A DNA stretch of 64,000 nt from Isoperla grammatica (Eukaryota > Arthropoda > Insecta > Plecoptera > Perlodidae), in assembly GCA_945910005.1 (NCBI GenBank), contig OX246739.1, positions 39,451,625-39,515,624 on the forward strand. Direction: 5' to 3'. Under the pieces are notes generated by a model. That model ran no database searches. It saw nothing but the letters and a program-made list of their open reading frames with translations, and had not been told where the DNA came from. Of the stretch, positions 49,641 to 62,179 are shown one piece after another (position 1 is the first letter of the stretch; each line of letters opens with the position of its first letter). The position numbers and the translations under genes were made by a program.

Positions 49641-49938
49641 CAATTGACCGGTTTGTGTAGAGCTTTGTAACGTGTAAATAATAAATCGGAATCAGGTCAA
49701 ACGTGACTGGGATTCTACAGATAGGAGACATCAATAGATAACGTTGGTTTCCTCAGCGGAGAAACAGCTGTAGTGGTCTATTGCGCTAGTAGTAGCAACA
49801 GCTGCGGTAATAATGTTGCTAGCATTATATTTATATTAAGTATTTTTAGTATTTTTTACCAAAATCACTCGTAGTGAAGACTGTGGAATTTTTCTCAAAA
49901 TAAACAGAACGAAATTCAATGATCATCTACGTTCCTGT

Positions 49939-50058
49939 TCATAGTCGTCTGCTACCCATGGGGGCGCCCGTTGTTGCAATTTCGTGCATGTTATTTCCCA
50001 TATAGAAAACAAATACATAGCAACAACGGGCGCCCATAGGGGTAGGGGACGACTATGA
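49939..50058. repeat. Inverted repeat, 38-bp arms
   Basis: The left arm (tcatagtcgtctgctacccatg... to cgttgttg, ending 49976) pairs with the right arm 50021-50058 with few mismatches, around a 44-nt AT-rich spacer. It is probably a small MITE; the ends are tcatagtcgtc / gacgactatga. Confidence 0.75.
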
Positions 50059-51561
50059 AAAAAATGCAAACAACGGTGTACGAATATACCGATACCGATG
50101 AAGATACCGAAAGCACGAATGTTATTAAATATGGAACTGCCTTATTTATGTATGATATGATAGCATAACAAATACAACACAGTATGCATACAGCACAAAT
50201 ATAAAATAAATATGAATATTATTTCGGAGCACATACATTTAAGTTGTATCTTGACTGTGTTCGAACCTAAAACGGTTGCTCAACATTACACTGGATATAG
50301 TTTCATGCATTTCACTTCGAAATATTAAATTATTGTAATTTGATAACACGGGAATGTAGCGATTTGGAGGCCACGGAATAACACATTTAATAAGTTTGCA
50401 AGACACATTCGATAACGTAGCCCAACATTTACTAGAGTTATTTCCATGTGTTATGAATTATGATACTTATTAAAGTATTTAATTGCATTTAATAATGTTA
50501 ATTGTTGAATAGAAGAACAAATTTTCAAACAGTTCCGTAGAAATGCTTCGCCAAATACACAATACAATATATTATGTTTATATTAAAGTGCATCTTTAAT
50601 AATACAGTCAATTTTCATAATGTGTTCACTGTTCATTCATGTAGCCGTTTCCGTGTCCGGAACACCATTCTACTTTTTTGGCCTTGTCATTAATTGCTAA
50701 AACTAGATCCTCGAACTGTACAGGCCTCCTCTAGTTCTCTAGTTTCGGGCAGAATAGCTGACCACAACTATTTGATAAGATGCTATGTGAGTCGACTAAT
50801 TCCATTACTTGTACATACTGACCTAGTTTCCTCGGCCGAGTATTTACCCAAGATAGTCGAGTCTGATGTGCAGTTTAAATGCTCCCTAATTAATGGCCGC
50901 CACTCCCCGCGCCCGCAACGCATTCTGCCGACGCTGCTGTCGAAACAAGGCAACAAAACGACCTTAACCACAACCATCTCGGTCTCGTCTCGAGCTGGTG
51001 GATGCGAAACAAAATGGTGGATGCGAAACGAAATGGAAGACGCTAAAACCATCGGACGTACTCTGGCACGACTGATCTGTTTTATTACAAACTTAACAAC
51101 AATTACCATGTGTTTGAACCCAACTGGCGTTAGTATTACAATGTAAAAATCCTGTCAAAGTATAAAGCAAGTAGATAGGCTGTGGCCATTACTTATTGAA
51201 GACCACCATTATTATGGCAGTGTACGGCTCAAGTAACGAAGGGAGTTCGTGTATGAACATTCATATTTTTATAAATTGTTTTCAAAATAATTGAAACTAC
51301 TATAATTGTATATTATTATCTTTACTACCGATATTGTGAAAGAAACAGAAATTATGTGGGCCTAGTAGCAATTGATGTTTTGAAGCTAAAATAAATCTAA
51401 ATCTAATGTAGATTTAGATTGTAGCCATTTCCACCGCCAACTGCTATGTAGTGTTATGTTCGCATCGGTGGTGGTCACGACAAAACAATTCTTATCCTCG
51501 CAGTGCATTATTTAAAAAAGCATACAAAGTGAAACTACAAGTGTTTGTAACTACAGTCTAA

Positions 51562-51720
51562 ACTCTGAACCTGCCCAAGGACTGCTACCTTATCGCGGTG
51601 GGCAGGTTTGCGTGCTTTGTTGATCCCGAGAGCTAGGCCGGCGGAAGCGTATGCTTCTGGTAGGGCCACCCTAGCCGGACTGGTCGAGAGGAGAAGTCAG
51701 ACGAAGTGCAGTCCACACCC
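51562..51720 (+). mobile_element. Structured retroelement-like fragment
   Basis: An 8-bp stem, CCTGCCCA/TGGGCAGG, encloses aggactgctaccttatcgcgg, and a second GC-rich nested stem follows (ctaggccgg...ccctagccgg around aagcgtatgctt). The layout and the ctaccttatcgcggtggg block resemble leader sequences that I associate with some non-LTR retrotransposons, but I cannot name the family. No reverse transcriptase frame is adjacent. Confidence 0.35.
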
Positions 51721-52783
51721 CAATCCCCTTTCTCCTTTCCTCACGCGCCCTTCTACTTGCCCCTTTTCTCCAAAAAGCCCCCAATTTCATCTTCATTATC
51801 ACCCACTCATCGTCTTGATTAGCCAAGTTGCAAAAATATAAGAAGTTCAGCCCAAATATTAATCTCAATCAATCTAAACTCTGAAGACAGAGATCAACTT
51901 TAAAATGTAAATATAATTATAATTGGAAACCTGTTTCATGTTGCTTGGAAATTCAAACAGTAGTGTATAAATCTATCTTGAGAACGCTGTTTAATACATA
52001 ATGCAGTGCACAGTAGATGCAACATGCCCTCACTTGCATTACAAGATTACACAGCTTGCAAAACAGCTTCAATCTTATTGACTATGATTGATGGGAGCTT
52101 CTCGCTCTACTTTTTGATTCTATCCTGATAACAATCAACTGCTCACCCTAACCGATAAGGTAGCACAGCCTCTCTGACAAAAGAACTCTCGCCTGCTGTA
52201 TTTTCATTGTGTGGATCGCGTTTTCTCAGGGGGGGGGGGGGTTGTTATACACAGCGTTGGGTATACTTAACACGGACCAGCATTAAATTAATGAAAAGCA
52301 AGGAAGGAGAAAAACTGAGATAGCGAAGTGGGTCGCGGACGCCTCCACTTCCACTACACTATCTTAGCAGGTCGGGCACTCGTCGAAGCAAAACACTGGA
52401 ATTATCAGCTCAACTTGTAGTTACATTAACGCTGTAAGTGTTTTGGTAACTTTTAACCGGAAGTAATTTTAACATTTCACTGGTTGATATAATATTGTTC
52501 TCTTCTAAGACTTTGCTAAGACTTTATAATACTTTAATCATATGGAAGCCGATATGAATGTGTGAGGTTATAGTACTGGGGATAAGTCCCAAACCACGTC
52601 TTTCCGTGTAGACTTGAATTACCATACGGCGTTGTCTTCAGACATAGTGGAATAATGCAAAAATGAAACAAAGCTGGCCTCACCAAAGATCAACCCTTCA
52701 AGATGCGTCGTAGAATACAACTGAGAGGTGAGAATTGTGACACTCGATGTGTTGTCGAGGATATGACGGCTATAACACAGAAC

Positions 52784-52892
52784 ACTCACAGTCACACTCA
52801 CAGTCACATTAGTCACAGTCACGGTCGCAGTCACGGTCACATTCACAGTCACAGTGATAGTCACAGTCTGACGTGTGTGTGTGTGTGTGTGC
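52784..52892. repeat. TCACAG-type simple repeat and GT run
   Basis: An imperfect hexamer series (cacagtcacactcacagtca, then cggtcgcagtcacggtcac) is followed by eight GT dinucleotides. Open frames in it on both strands (His/Ser-rich and Val/Thr-rich) are low-complexity by-products. Confidence 0.85.
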
Positions 52893-54830
52893 ATAGAATG
52901 AAGCAATCAATCTTCATACTCAATACCGACGCGACATGAACCTGATCAATCATAAAGTGAAACCAATGCAAGTTAACAAGAATAATGTAATATACTTATT
53001 TTGTTAGATGCAAGGAGGGTGGATAATGTGTTTAATTAGGAACACTAACAGAATGTTATTTTATTCTTATTATAAGTAACAATAATTAAATATTTGTTCA
53101 ATATTTGTTCAAATCAATACAGAAGCAATACTTTCGTTTTCTATTTTTACAATTATATTGTATAATTATACATGAAGGCGAGTGTTCAAACGTGTCAAGG
53201 ACTAACGCCCACTTTAGAAATTGCATATATTATATATTAGGTAAATATTATTAGTTTCGATATTTTCAGCGATGTTTATCTTGAAATTTATTCGCGAGTG
53301 TAACATCTTGTTCCGATGATATCGTGGAATGCAACAGCGCGCAGCTCAATATATCTCTGAATTAACGTTGACCCTGCTTTATCTAGAATTGAATTAAACT
53401 GCCCGCTTTAAGTGAGTCGGATACCTGTTTTACAACCCCCATTAAGATGTATGTAATTTAGTATCCAACCCACTCGGGGTTCTGAATGCCGGCGTATTTC
53501 ACGTTGCAGCTAGACGGATTCTACTCAGGAATCCAATTCAATATTTGACACGAATTGTTTCGCTTGGCATATTATTAATTTCTACCCTCTAGAACGTAAA
53601 ATGTCTGGGGTATTGGATATTCATAACGTCATAGTATTGCTGTTATTCACTAGGCCCATAAATATTCTATAGCAATGCCAACTTTTGTAAATGACTACGA
53701 ATATGATAATCCCAGCTTACTACATAAAGATAAGAGTACAGTTAAGAGGTTTAATAATTATCAATAGGCATTTTACTTATAAGTCTAGTCTTCGTATTAT
53801 ATATAGCATATATACGAAATTAGGGTAGAATGTTTGTGTCGGTTTCACAAAGAGATTGTACATTAAAGATAAAAGTGATTTGTAGCAGAAGAACAAGTCT
53901 TTTCATTTGTAAACGTTGCCGCCTTATGTTTAACTGTAGTCTCCAGATTGTATCTGGCGTTCACTCTAGGGTGGTTTTCTCCGGCTGCTTTAGGAAATGG
54001 GTTAGTAATCGGATTTGCCACTATAAGCAACGCTGGCAGCACCAACATTTATACGCAATACGTATATTATTACTCAAGTCAACCCACGTACCGCACGGTT
54101 CTCTTAAGACTACTGACGATGGATATTGAATAGCTAATCATGGATAATTGTATATGTCTTGACTTAATACGTAGGTTTTATGTTGTTTTATTGATTGATT
54201 GATTGATTGATATTTGGGCTTTACGTCTTGTTTCCCGACGTAGTTGTCAGATATGGATGTTGTGCGTATACTTGCTATCCCTGACCAGCCCAAGATCGGT
54301 AAAGTAGTAGCACTACTATTGTACCAACCTTGGTCGCATCCTCACATGAGGAATCAAACTAACACATAGATAGCGCTGCTAAGCAGCCTCCTTTGATGAT
54401 TTAATTATAATAAAACAATGAACAATTAAAAGCTAAACTCCTCCTTATAACAGTTTATTTTCTTGCCACAGTAATGTATCTAGTATACTTTGAATGATTA
54501 AGCGAGATAATATCATTTGGTTTACCCAGATATTGATAAGGTTTTATTTGAGGATCAGTGGTAAACTAACGCACTGTTTATATATTTTGTAATCATTTCG
54601 TAAACGTAAATGCTTCTTCATGGTGGTTCGAATTGTATGCTGGCGGTATTATAATATAATATGTATTTAGTATATATAATACATCTGATTAATCAGATAT
54701 TGAGATTGTCAACATGGTTTAACACCGTGTACTAAATAAATCCCCACCTCCCTTGTAGGCCTACTTCTAGCACGAATGCATTGATTCGCTGTGCATGTAT
54801 AAAAGAATAGGTTCTGATACAACCTCCTAT

Positions 54831-54945
54831 CCCCCCACTGAAAATCAGTTATGTGATTGAGTGGTTAGACTCTAATATAAATACGAAGTTATTTATTTTA
54901 TAGAGATTGGTGGAGGTGCCGGGTGTATATTATGTTGAGCTGAAG
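54831..54945 (+). mobile_element. Copy of a dispersed repeat family
   Basis: This is the longest of four related pieces: ccccccactgaaaatcagtt, then gattgagtggttagac, aatataaatacgaa, ttatttatttta and ggtggaggtgccgggtgtat. Related fragments lie at 36814-36890 (same strand), 57690-57776 (opposite strand) and 14436-14460 (opposite strand, only the last block). No coding frame is present. Confidence 0.6.
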
Positions 54946-56067
54946 ATGATGATATTTGGGCTTAATTAACGTCGTTCGTAACACATTCTCTATAGCCATC
55001 ACGGCCATTGAGCAAAGAGCAACGCAACAACAACGCGTGGTTATCATGTGCTTCTGTATGAGACGCTTATGAATATATAGAAGCACACGACACACATGTT
55101 ATCGGAGAACTGAGAAGTATCGGCTATTTGAGGTAGACTCAGAACCTACACTCTTATACAGCGTCGTCATCGTACTGAAAGTGTAGGGATTTTAAACATC
55201 GATATAAAATATTATTTGATAAGACAATGTTGTCTTATAAAATGTTACGTAACATAAACGGATGATTGAATAAAAATAACATTTACACGTGATTTTCAAA
55301 TGGGCACTCTGGAAACTGAGAATGGTTGTTCATGGCACTCAGGAATGTCATGACACTCCTCACGTGTTGTAAAGTGAAGCAACCATTAAACCCCAGAGAA
55401 TATCACGTTTAGAATTGTAATGTGAAGATTGAAGTTATTACCTCGCACTGCAAATAGCAAACATAAAAAAATATGAAAAGTATCCGTGGACCTTTTAAAA
55501 CAATTATTTTGCACTATTATTTAAAGAAAAATATTTGTGAGAAGGATATATATATATATATTTAAATGTAATTTAATTTAAATTTTTAGCTTTATTAATT
55601 TGATTCTAAAAATATACAGCTAGGCAGTAGGCACAACTTCTTATGGACACAACCAATCAAATTATCTGTATCATCATCGTAGACATAAACAACTTGTTAA
55701 AGAACAAAACAAAATAATAACGTCCAAATTGTTTTGAATAGTTCGCAGGCAATATGAGCGTTTATTATACATTCCCTTGTTCTCCTTACGACGAGGAATA
55801 TCATGTTCATCCCTGCAGTGTTGCCAAGCTGCCAACACAACAGAGAGAAAACGAACTGTTATCAAAGTGATAGAGCTTGTTTTATGAGCTGAGAAACTCG
55901 GTTTGTCTTGATACTGTGCTCGCATAGAAGGCAATGAAACTAAAGCTAAGTTCCCATGCTTGCTTTTCTCCAACGCAACTCTCTGCTTGGACGCAGATAA
56001 CTTAAATGTTAAGTGTCAACGGATCAAGTTACTAACGCACAGTGCGCGGATGATGAAAGTTAAAAGA

Positions 56068-56765
56068 CATTTTAAGTTATCAGGTGTAACGGGTGTTAGA
56101 CGCAAGCATGGGAACTTAGTGTAACGGATGTTAAACGCAAGCATGGGAACTATGCGTAACGGGTGTTAATAGCAAACATGAGAATTCTTAGCGTAGCGGG
56201 TGTTAAATGCAAGCATGGCAACTTAGCGTAGCGGGTGTTAAACGCAAACATGAGAACTTAGCGTAGCGGGTGTTAAATGCAAGCATGGCAACTTAGCGTA
56301 GCGGGTGTTAAACGCAAACATGAGAACTTAACGTAGCGGGTGTTAAACGCAAGCATGGGAACTTAGCGTAGCGGGTGTTAAATGCAAGCATGGGAACTTA
56401 GCGTAGCGGCTGTTAAATGCAAGCATGGCAACTTAGCGTAGCGGGTGTTAAACGCAAACATGAGAACTTAGCGTAGCGGGTGTTAAATGCAAGCATGGCA
56501 ACTTAGCGTAGCGGGTGTTAAACGCAAACATGAGAACTTAGCGTAGCGGGTGTTAAATGCAAGCATGGCAACTTAGCGTAGCGGGTGTTAAACGCAAACA
56601 TGAGAACTTAGCGTAGCGGGTGTTAAATGCAAGCATGGGAACTTAGCGTAACGGGTGTTAAACGCAAACATGAGAACTTAGCGTAGCGGGTGTTAAATGC
56701 AAGCATGGCAACTTAGCGTAGCGGGTGTTAAACGCAAGCATGGGAACTTAACGTAACGGGTGTTG
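56068..56765. repeat. 35-bp tandem array (about 19-20 copies)
   Basis: Unit: acttagcgtagcgggtgtta, then aacgcaagcatggga or a near variant. Two subtypes (aatgcaagcatggca and aacgcaaacatgaga) alternate over much of the array, giving a 70-bp higher-order step. An inverted single copy (ctaagttcccatgcttgc) lies just before it at about 55948-55968, hinting that the unit began as the inverted end of an element. Confidence 0.9.
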
Positions 56766-57689
56766 ATCCCAGCCACACAATGACGCTCATTGTGTGTTTC
56801 ATAAGTGTGGCCAAATGTGTTGGAAAGGAACACGCCCTTAATTTAATAACATGTTGTTGGGTTCGCGATCGCCCGCATTATTCGTGGTGCAAGAACAGCT
56901 GCTCGTACCCACCATAGTATTAATATAATATCGTATCGGATGCCCAATACATTCTCGAACAGATTATTAGAACACAAGCATAAATACCAGATTGAAAAGT
57001 ACTAAATAAAGAAGATTTAAAAAAAATAATCCTATAGCCGTACGTGTTAATTTTTTTTTCAGAGTCGAAAAACAGATTTTTTTATTGATGTGTTTGTACT
57101 TTGGGGAAGTGTTTGGTCTTCATGACACAATTGCCCGAATTGGGAATCGAACTTTGGGCTTTCTGAATTATAACCAGGAATAAACGCACAATATATATTT
57201 GTATTGTTTCATTAATATAATTTCATAACTAAAAGTAGATTTCATATTCCAAGATACAGAAACCTTAATGAAAACGATGCTTCATAAAGAGAGCATTATT
57301 CCTCAAAAATTAAAAATGTTAACCCTGTTATTAAATGTAAATTTCTATCCTTCACTCTTGTTCGCCGGACGAGGAAGCCTGGCACAAAGTGCTGTCGTGG
57401 TCGTAACTTAAATGTACCTTATGTCCAGGCACGGTTTACGTTTATGTTCCCGACTCTCTTTGCACGTGTTGCATTGTAATGTCATATCATACCGTTCGAA
57501 ACATGTCATCGCCACGTTAGTGATAGTGCAGACACTCTCAAAAAGTATAAAATTGTTCTTTAAGTGCGAACTGGCACCAAATAATAATTAAATATTACTT
57601 ATTTGTATTACACTGGAATACAGAAGATTTTTATCTGTACTATTACCCTCGCTTCCTGACCGAGAATTCTCCATTATTTCTCTAAACGA

Positions 57690-57776
57690 TATCTATACGA
57701 TGCCACCATTAAATAAATAAAATAAATTCGTATTTATATTCTACCCACTCAGTAACAAGACTGATTTTAAGTGGGA
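57690..57776 (-). mobile_element. Dispersed repeat fragment, opposite strand
   Basis: Read on the minus strand it gives cccacttaaaatcagtcttg, then actgagtgggtagaatataa, atacgaatttatttt, collinear with the copy at 54831. Confidence 0.5.
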
Positions 57777-58529
57777 GACTTAAATTTAACGCGATTAAAC
57801 CAACCCTGTAGGCTCAGAACACCATCGATGAGTGAGCGATAACCAATCAAAGATCTATATTTCAAATATGAAACACAATTACGAATCAGTGATCGAATAG
57901 TGCGGCGAACACTTGCGGACAAATGCCAGAACGAACGTAGTAAACGACGCGTTAGAAGCCGCGATAACAACGCGAGCCACATCACAATTCTATGACGTAA
58001 GCGTAACGACTAAAATCAAGCTAAACGTACGGGTTGACAAAAGATCGCCATCTGTTTTATTCATAGTGTTACCCAGGTACTAATTCATTCGGGTAAAATT
58101 CCCCCTTGAAGGAAAGGGAATAAGTTTTCAAAACCTATCGTTGGTAGAAGCGGTTGGGCGTAATAATCTGGATCTAATATGCGTGGCTGATTTAAAGCGA
58201 GGCGAGGATTCGGAAGAGACGCTAAACCTCCCCAGGCTGCCTTCACTTTGTTTTGTTTCTTGATACCAACCGTGGAAAATAATGTAACCAAATCTCCACA
58301 CATAAGAAACTTCTAATAAGATTAAGTTCACTTTTATCTCCTCTTAGCGCTTGTCCGACGGCTACGTTTTATAGGCTGAAATCACAGCTAGCATCTGACG
58401 CCTACATTTCAGTAAGCTATACAATCACAGCTAGCTTCCGACACGTACATTTCAGTGGGCTGTGTGTAATATTAGAGATAACGTCCAGGCAGTCCAACAC
58501 CTACCATTTATTCTGTATAATACATTGCA

Positions 58530-58865
58530 ATGTCTAGTGTCAGACGCCTGTCGGCCACACTTTCGTATGCAGCTTCCGACGCCCATGGTCGTATTACAGC
58601 CAACGTGCAGCATACCTACCATAAACCACACCGTATGATGCCTCCTACAGCTAGCAGGCTGAACAATTACAAGAGCCCCTTTATAAGTGGGATACACGAT
58701 GATGGGCGTCTGTGCCTCATCGATAGGGGTGGCTCACTGAGGGCGATCGAGCTTCTCACTCGGGAGAGACCGGGTTCGTTAACCGCCGGTAATTATTGGA
58801 GGTTTCCCGATACTTGCTTCGTTTACAAGGGGAAGGCTGGTACGAGGCGCTCGTACACTCGGTGA
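58530..58865 (+). CDS. Unassigned 111-codon open frame
   Basis: The frame starts MSSVRRLSATLSYAASDAHG and ends KGKAGTRRSYTR. It is somewhat GC-richer than its surroundings and is open in one direction only over most of its length. I recognise no domain. It ends directly before a SINE-like copy, so it may be part of an unrecognised repeat. There is no clear promoter, and splice sites are not evident. It is listed because it is one of the few non-repeat open frames over 100 codons, not because a gene is established. Confidence 0.15.
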   Translation: MSSVRRLSATLSYAASDAHGRITANVQHTYHKPHRMMPPTASRLNNYKSPFISGIHDDGRLCLIDRGGSLRAIELLTRERPGSLTAGNYWRFPDTCFVYKGKAGTRRSYTR

Positions 58866-58879
58866 AAAAGTATCTTCTT

Positions 58880-59026
58880 TATTCCGCGCACCAGCAATCC
58901 TAAATGAAGGTTTTTCCGAGGGTTTCATCAGTCGTAAAAGTGAATGCTGGGATTGAGTCCTAATAACAGCCCTCGGACATTCCTTCCCTACTATCCAATA
59001 ACCCTAACATACCTAGTTAGTCACCT
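58880..59026 (+). mobile_element. SINE-like copy
   Basis: tgaaggtttttccgagggtt, then tcatcagtcgtaaaagtga, atgctgggattgagtccta, ccctactatccaat and acctagttagtcacctg match the copies at 12560-12640 and 40880-40975, which makes this the fullest tail in the window. The tRNA-like head is weak. Confidence 0.5.
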
Positions 59027-59190
59027 GGGCCCGAATCCACTAAGCAGAGTTAAATTTGGGAGTAGAGTTAAATTAACTCCCGTTTTTTACTCCTCGCTAA
59101 CTCCCGAATTTTAACTCGATTTTTTACTCCGGTTTCCGTATCCACGAAGGAGAGTTATTTTCGGAGTTAGTAAGAAGTTAAATATCAGTG
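59027..59190 (+). mobile_element. Left end of a Harbinger-like element (right end not found)
   Basis: gggcccgaatccactaagca resembles the ends of the TTA-flanked MITE at 24489 (ggtccgaattcaccaaa). It is followed by repeated agagttaaatt / ttaactccc / ggagtta modules on both strands, typical of subterminal repeats. I did not find the matching right end before 64000. Confidence 0.35.
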
Positions 59191-60426
59191 ACATCATAGG
59201 TGACGCCATGAATATCAACCAATAACAACTTAACTTTTATTGAAAGCCAATGGAAAGCTGTTATTATAAGGAACAAGATTTAAATTTGTAGGTATTCGAT
59301 TCTGTTCAGCAAGTATTTCCTATCTACACACAGGGCCTAGACGTATTACCGAAGTGAACTCCTACAATTACGGTCAGAATTACTTTTAGGCCTATACGGA
59401 AAACTATATTTACCAGAGACGAGTTTGGAGCAATAATTATAGAGCTAAACAAATTGAAAGCTATTATATCGGCAAAATTTGCTCCCCGAGCGTAACAAAA
59501 TGTCAAAAGGCATGGCACAGGAACAAAATTACGGTATTATAAAAGCCGTGAATACAAGGGGTATTCCCGTGGTTGGCCTAGAAGAATATATAAAACTAAA
59601 GTGCAAGAATCGTACACATTTTCATAGGCAAAGGGTAAAAGATTACAGCACAAGCCCTAGGCAGACATGTTATTTCTAGGCCTGTATCTGGCATCATTTC
59701 ATTCATAATAGAACTGACATTCCTAGGGCTCCTCTGCTCAGATATTCGCTTTCGCCGACTCTATTGTTCAGTAAGGTCTAGTGTAAGCCTTTTTTTATTA
59801 TGCATTGCATATTGCACACCTACGTAACGTTTGGTCTGTCTGTGCATGGTGTATGATCGTGGTCTTTACTTCAAAACCAAGCATGACGTTTTGTGAAAAC
59901 TATGGAGACGTCTGTAGGCCCTTCTAGTGCTAGATCCACTCATGTTTTAGGCTGAATGTCCCACTTATTATATTGCAATACCTAGCTTCGTGGGCAAGTC
60001 AATAGGCCTACATAGTTGTGCATGGTAGACCAAGGCATACAGGCTATAGTGCACATTAGCCCTACAATTAGTATGGCTCGCCCACAATGTTATTGTTTTA
60101 TCTCTTACGATAGGCTTTGGTACCATACACAAATAGCTTGATGCACAGATTGATAAAAAAAATTGTAGAGCTAAACAAATGTTATTGTCTCATAAAATGT
60201 CAATAAATGGTATGGTTATACTAAATTCTACAGACTTCTACTTACCTAGGCCTATAGGCCTCCATGATGTTCTGTCATTTTTTGTTCCAAATAAGTACAA
60301 GGGCCACAAATATTCTTTAACCTTGGTTGGCCATATACAATCGCATGAGAAAGGAACAAATGTATTATGTCATCACTACATAATATAACATATAAGTAGA
60401 CATAAAACAATTTAAACAATCTAGTA

Positions 60427-61183
60427 CAGTCAAATGTCATTAAGACGAACGCCCTTACAACGAAATCATCATTTGAACGAAATTTATTTGTGGTCCCGCC
60501 CGAATCCCTATGTTCACAATGTTAATTTATTATCATTACAACGAAAATTCGTTATTACGAAAAGATCATTTTAACGAAATAATTTTGGTTCCCCTTGGTA
60601 TTATCATTGTATTATTGAACGTTTTTACAACGAAATGTACCTTCCAAAATGTGGATTAGTTGGAATTCCCAGTCGCGTAGATTGGTGTTTTCCGTTGCAT
60701 TGCCGCCGACTGGCTGCTAGCACGAGCTTGGCTATTCACGAGAGTCGGGTAAGGTCATTGGCTGCCGCAAGACGAGCCCTGCCCAGCCGGCCAATCACGA
60801 TCGAGGTTACGGAGCGCGGGTAGGCAGCCGGCCGGCCGAACATCCGAGCATGGTGCGAGTAGCCTTCGCCCTTCATTCTACCCCTCCCCCCCCCCGAACA
60901 CCCACGCCGCGCTCTACGTAAACACGCCTGGCAAGCCTACCGCACGCAACAGAGACGTGTAATGCAGGTTGCGGGCCACACAGGGGCCATGCGTTGCCTG
61001 CCATTACTCGCGCCCCTCGCGCGCTACGCGACTTGTAGGCTTTCTAGATGCAATGTTGACCAATTTGGGGACTGGGAATCAAGTTTTCATCACAAAAAAA
61101 AACACTGATCATTTTAACGAAATAATGATTATAACGAAAAAAATATACGGTCCCTTGGATTTCGTTGTAATGACATTTGACTG
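60427..61183. mobile_element. pogo/Tc1-like non-autonomous element, 757 bp
   Basis: The left end CAGTCAAATGTCATTAAGAC is inverted at the right end (gtaatgacatttgactg), and TA abuts both (60425-60426, 61184-61185). Subterminal motifs ttacaacgaaa and ttttaacgaaata recur in both orientations, as in pogo/Tigger-type elements with CAGT...ACTG ends. The middle (about 60640-61040) is abruptly GC- and CpG-rich, with two CCAAT words, unlike the AT-rich ends. No transposase frame is present. Confidence 0.8.
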
Positions 61184-62106
61184 TAGTAGAAATATTTATT
61201 ATAGCACGTTTTCATTTTTCCATACAGTATTAAGTTAATATAGCCTACAATACACAACATACAGTAACATACATCCAACATGGTACATGTACCTGTGGCA
61301 CTATGTTATATTTACTAAAACGTAGCCTATCTGTATCACTGCAACCATAGTATCACTGGTCAAGGTATGTTTTCTTAAAAATATAGTTAATTAATCCACC
61401 AAAAAGTGGAAGCAATATCAAAGAATTAAAATTGTATTGAATTGGGGCTTGCAACAGAGGTATGGCTTTTTTTATGAAAAAAGGTTACTTTAAGAATCAA
61501 CCCTAGGCATTCCGCATTAGAGTTCGGTTCAGAGTTGAATATATCCAGGGTAGGTTTCATTTTCTTTTTTAGTCGAGTAAAAGTATCGAGTCGTCTGACC
61601 TTGTTGTAGAGAAGGCCTATGTTTTAAAAGAACAGCAAGTGTTCCAACCGATAGTCTACCTTCAGCTATTCAGCTTCAGCTAGTGTGAATTAATTATATT
61701 AACACTTACATTTACTTAGTTTGGATAAAAATGCATTATATTGATTATTGAACACTAGTACTTCGTTCTTCCTTACAATACCCCAACAATACCACTTTAT
61801 GAGGAACAATTTTAAAGAAATTCAATCCCATGCATTATCGGATCATATGAAAGTTATGTTTTTCCATCAAAAAACTGTAGCTGTGCGATTCAAATCATCT
61901 ACAAAAGATAAACAAGAATATTATACAAAACACTGGAGCACTTTTCACCCGACGTTCGCTGTTATATTGCCACAAATTAAATCACACACACGTAAATCGA
62001 TTGACAATGAGATGAAGCTGCTGCAGCTGTTGCACCTCTAGCTCTGTTTGTTTGGCCCCGATCATGGATGCTGTGTGCTACTGGTCCTGGTCCTGGTCCT
62101 AGTTCA

Positions 62107-62179
62107 TGGTGGTGGTGGTGGTGGTGGTGGTGGTGGTGGTGGTGGTGGTGGTGGTGGTGGTGGTGGTGGTGGTGGTGGT
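62107..62179. repeat. (TGG)n microsatellite, about 24 units
   Basis: An uninterrupted GGT triplet run follows ctggtcctggtcctggtcct. Its poly-Gly reading is a by-product. It is a potential G-quadruplex former. Confidence 0.95.

Noticed and set aside
52619..52939. Val/Thr-rich and His/Ser-rich small frames
   Set aside because: They come from the TCACAG/GT simple repeat.
61748..62041. 97-codon frame as a gene
   Set aside because: AT-rich, no domain and no supporting splice or promoter signals; consistent with chance.
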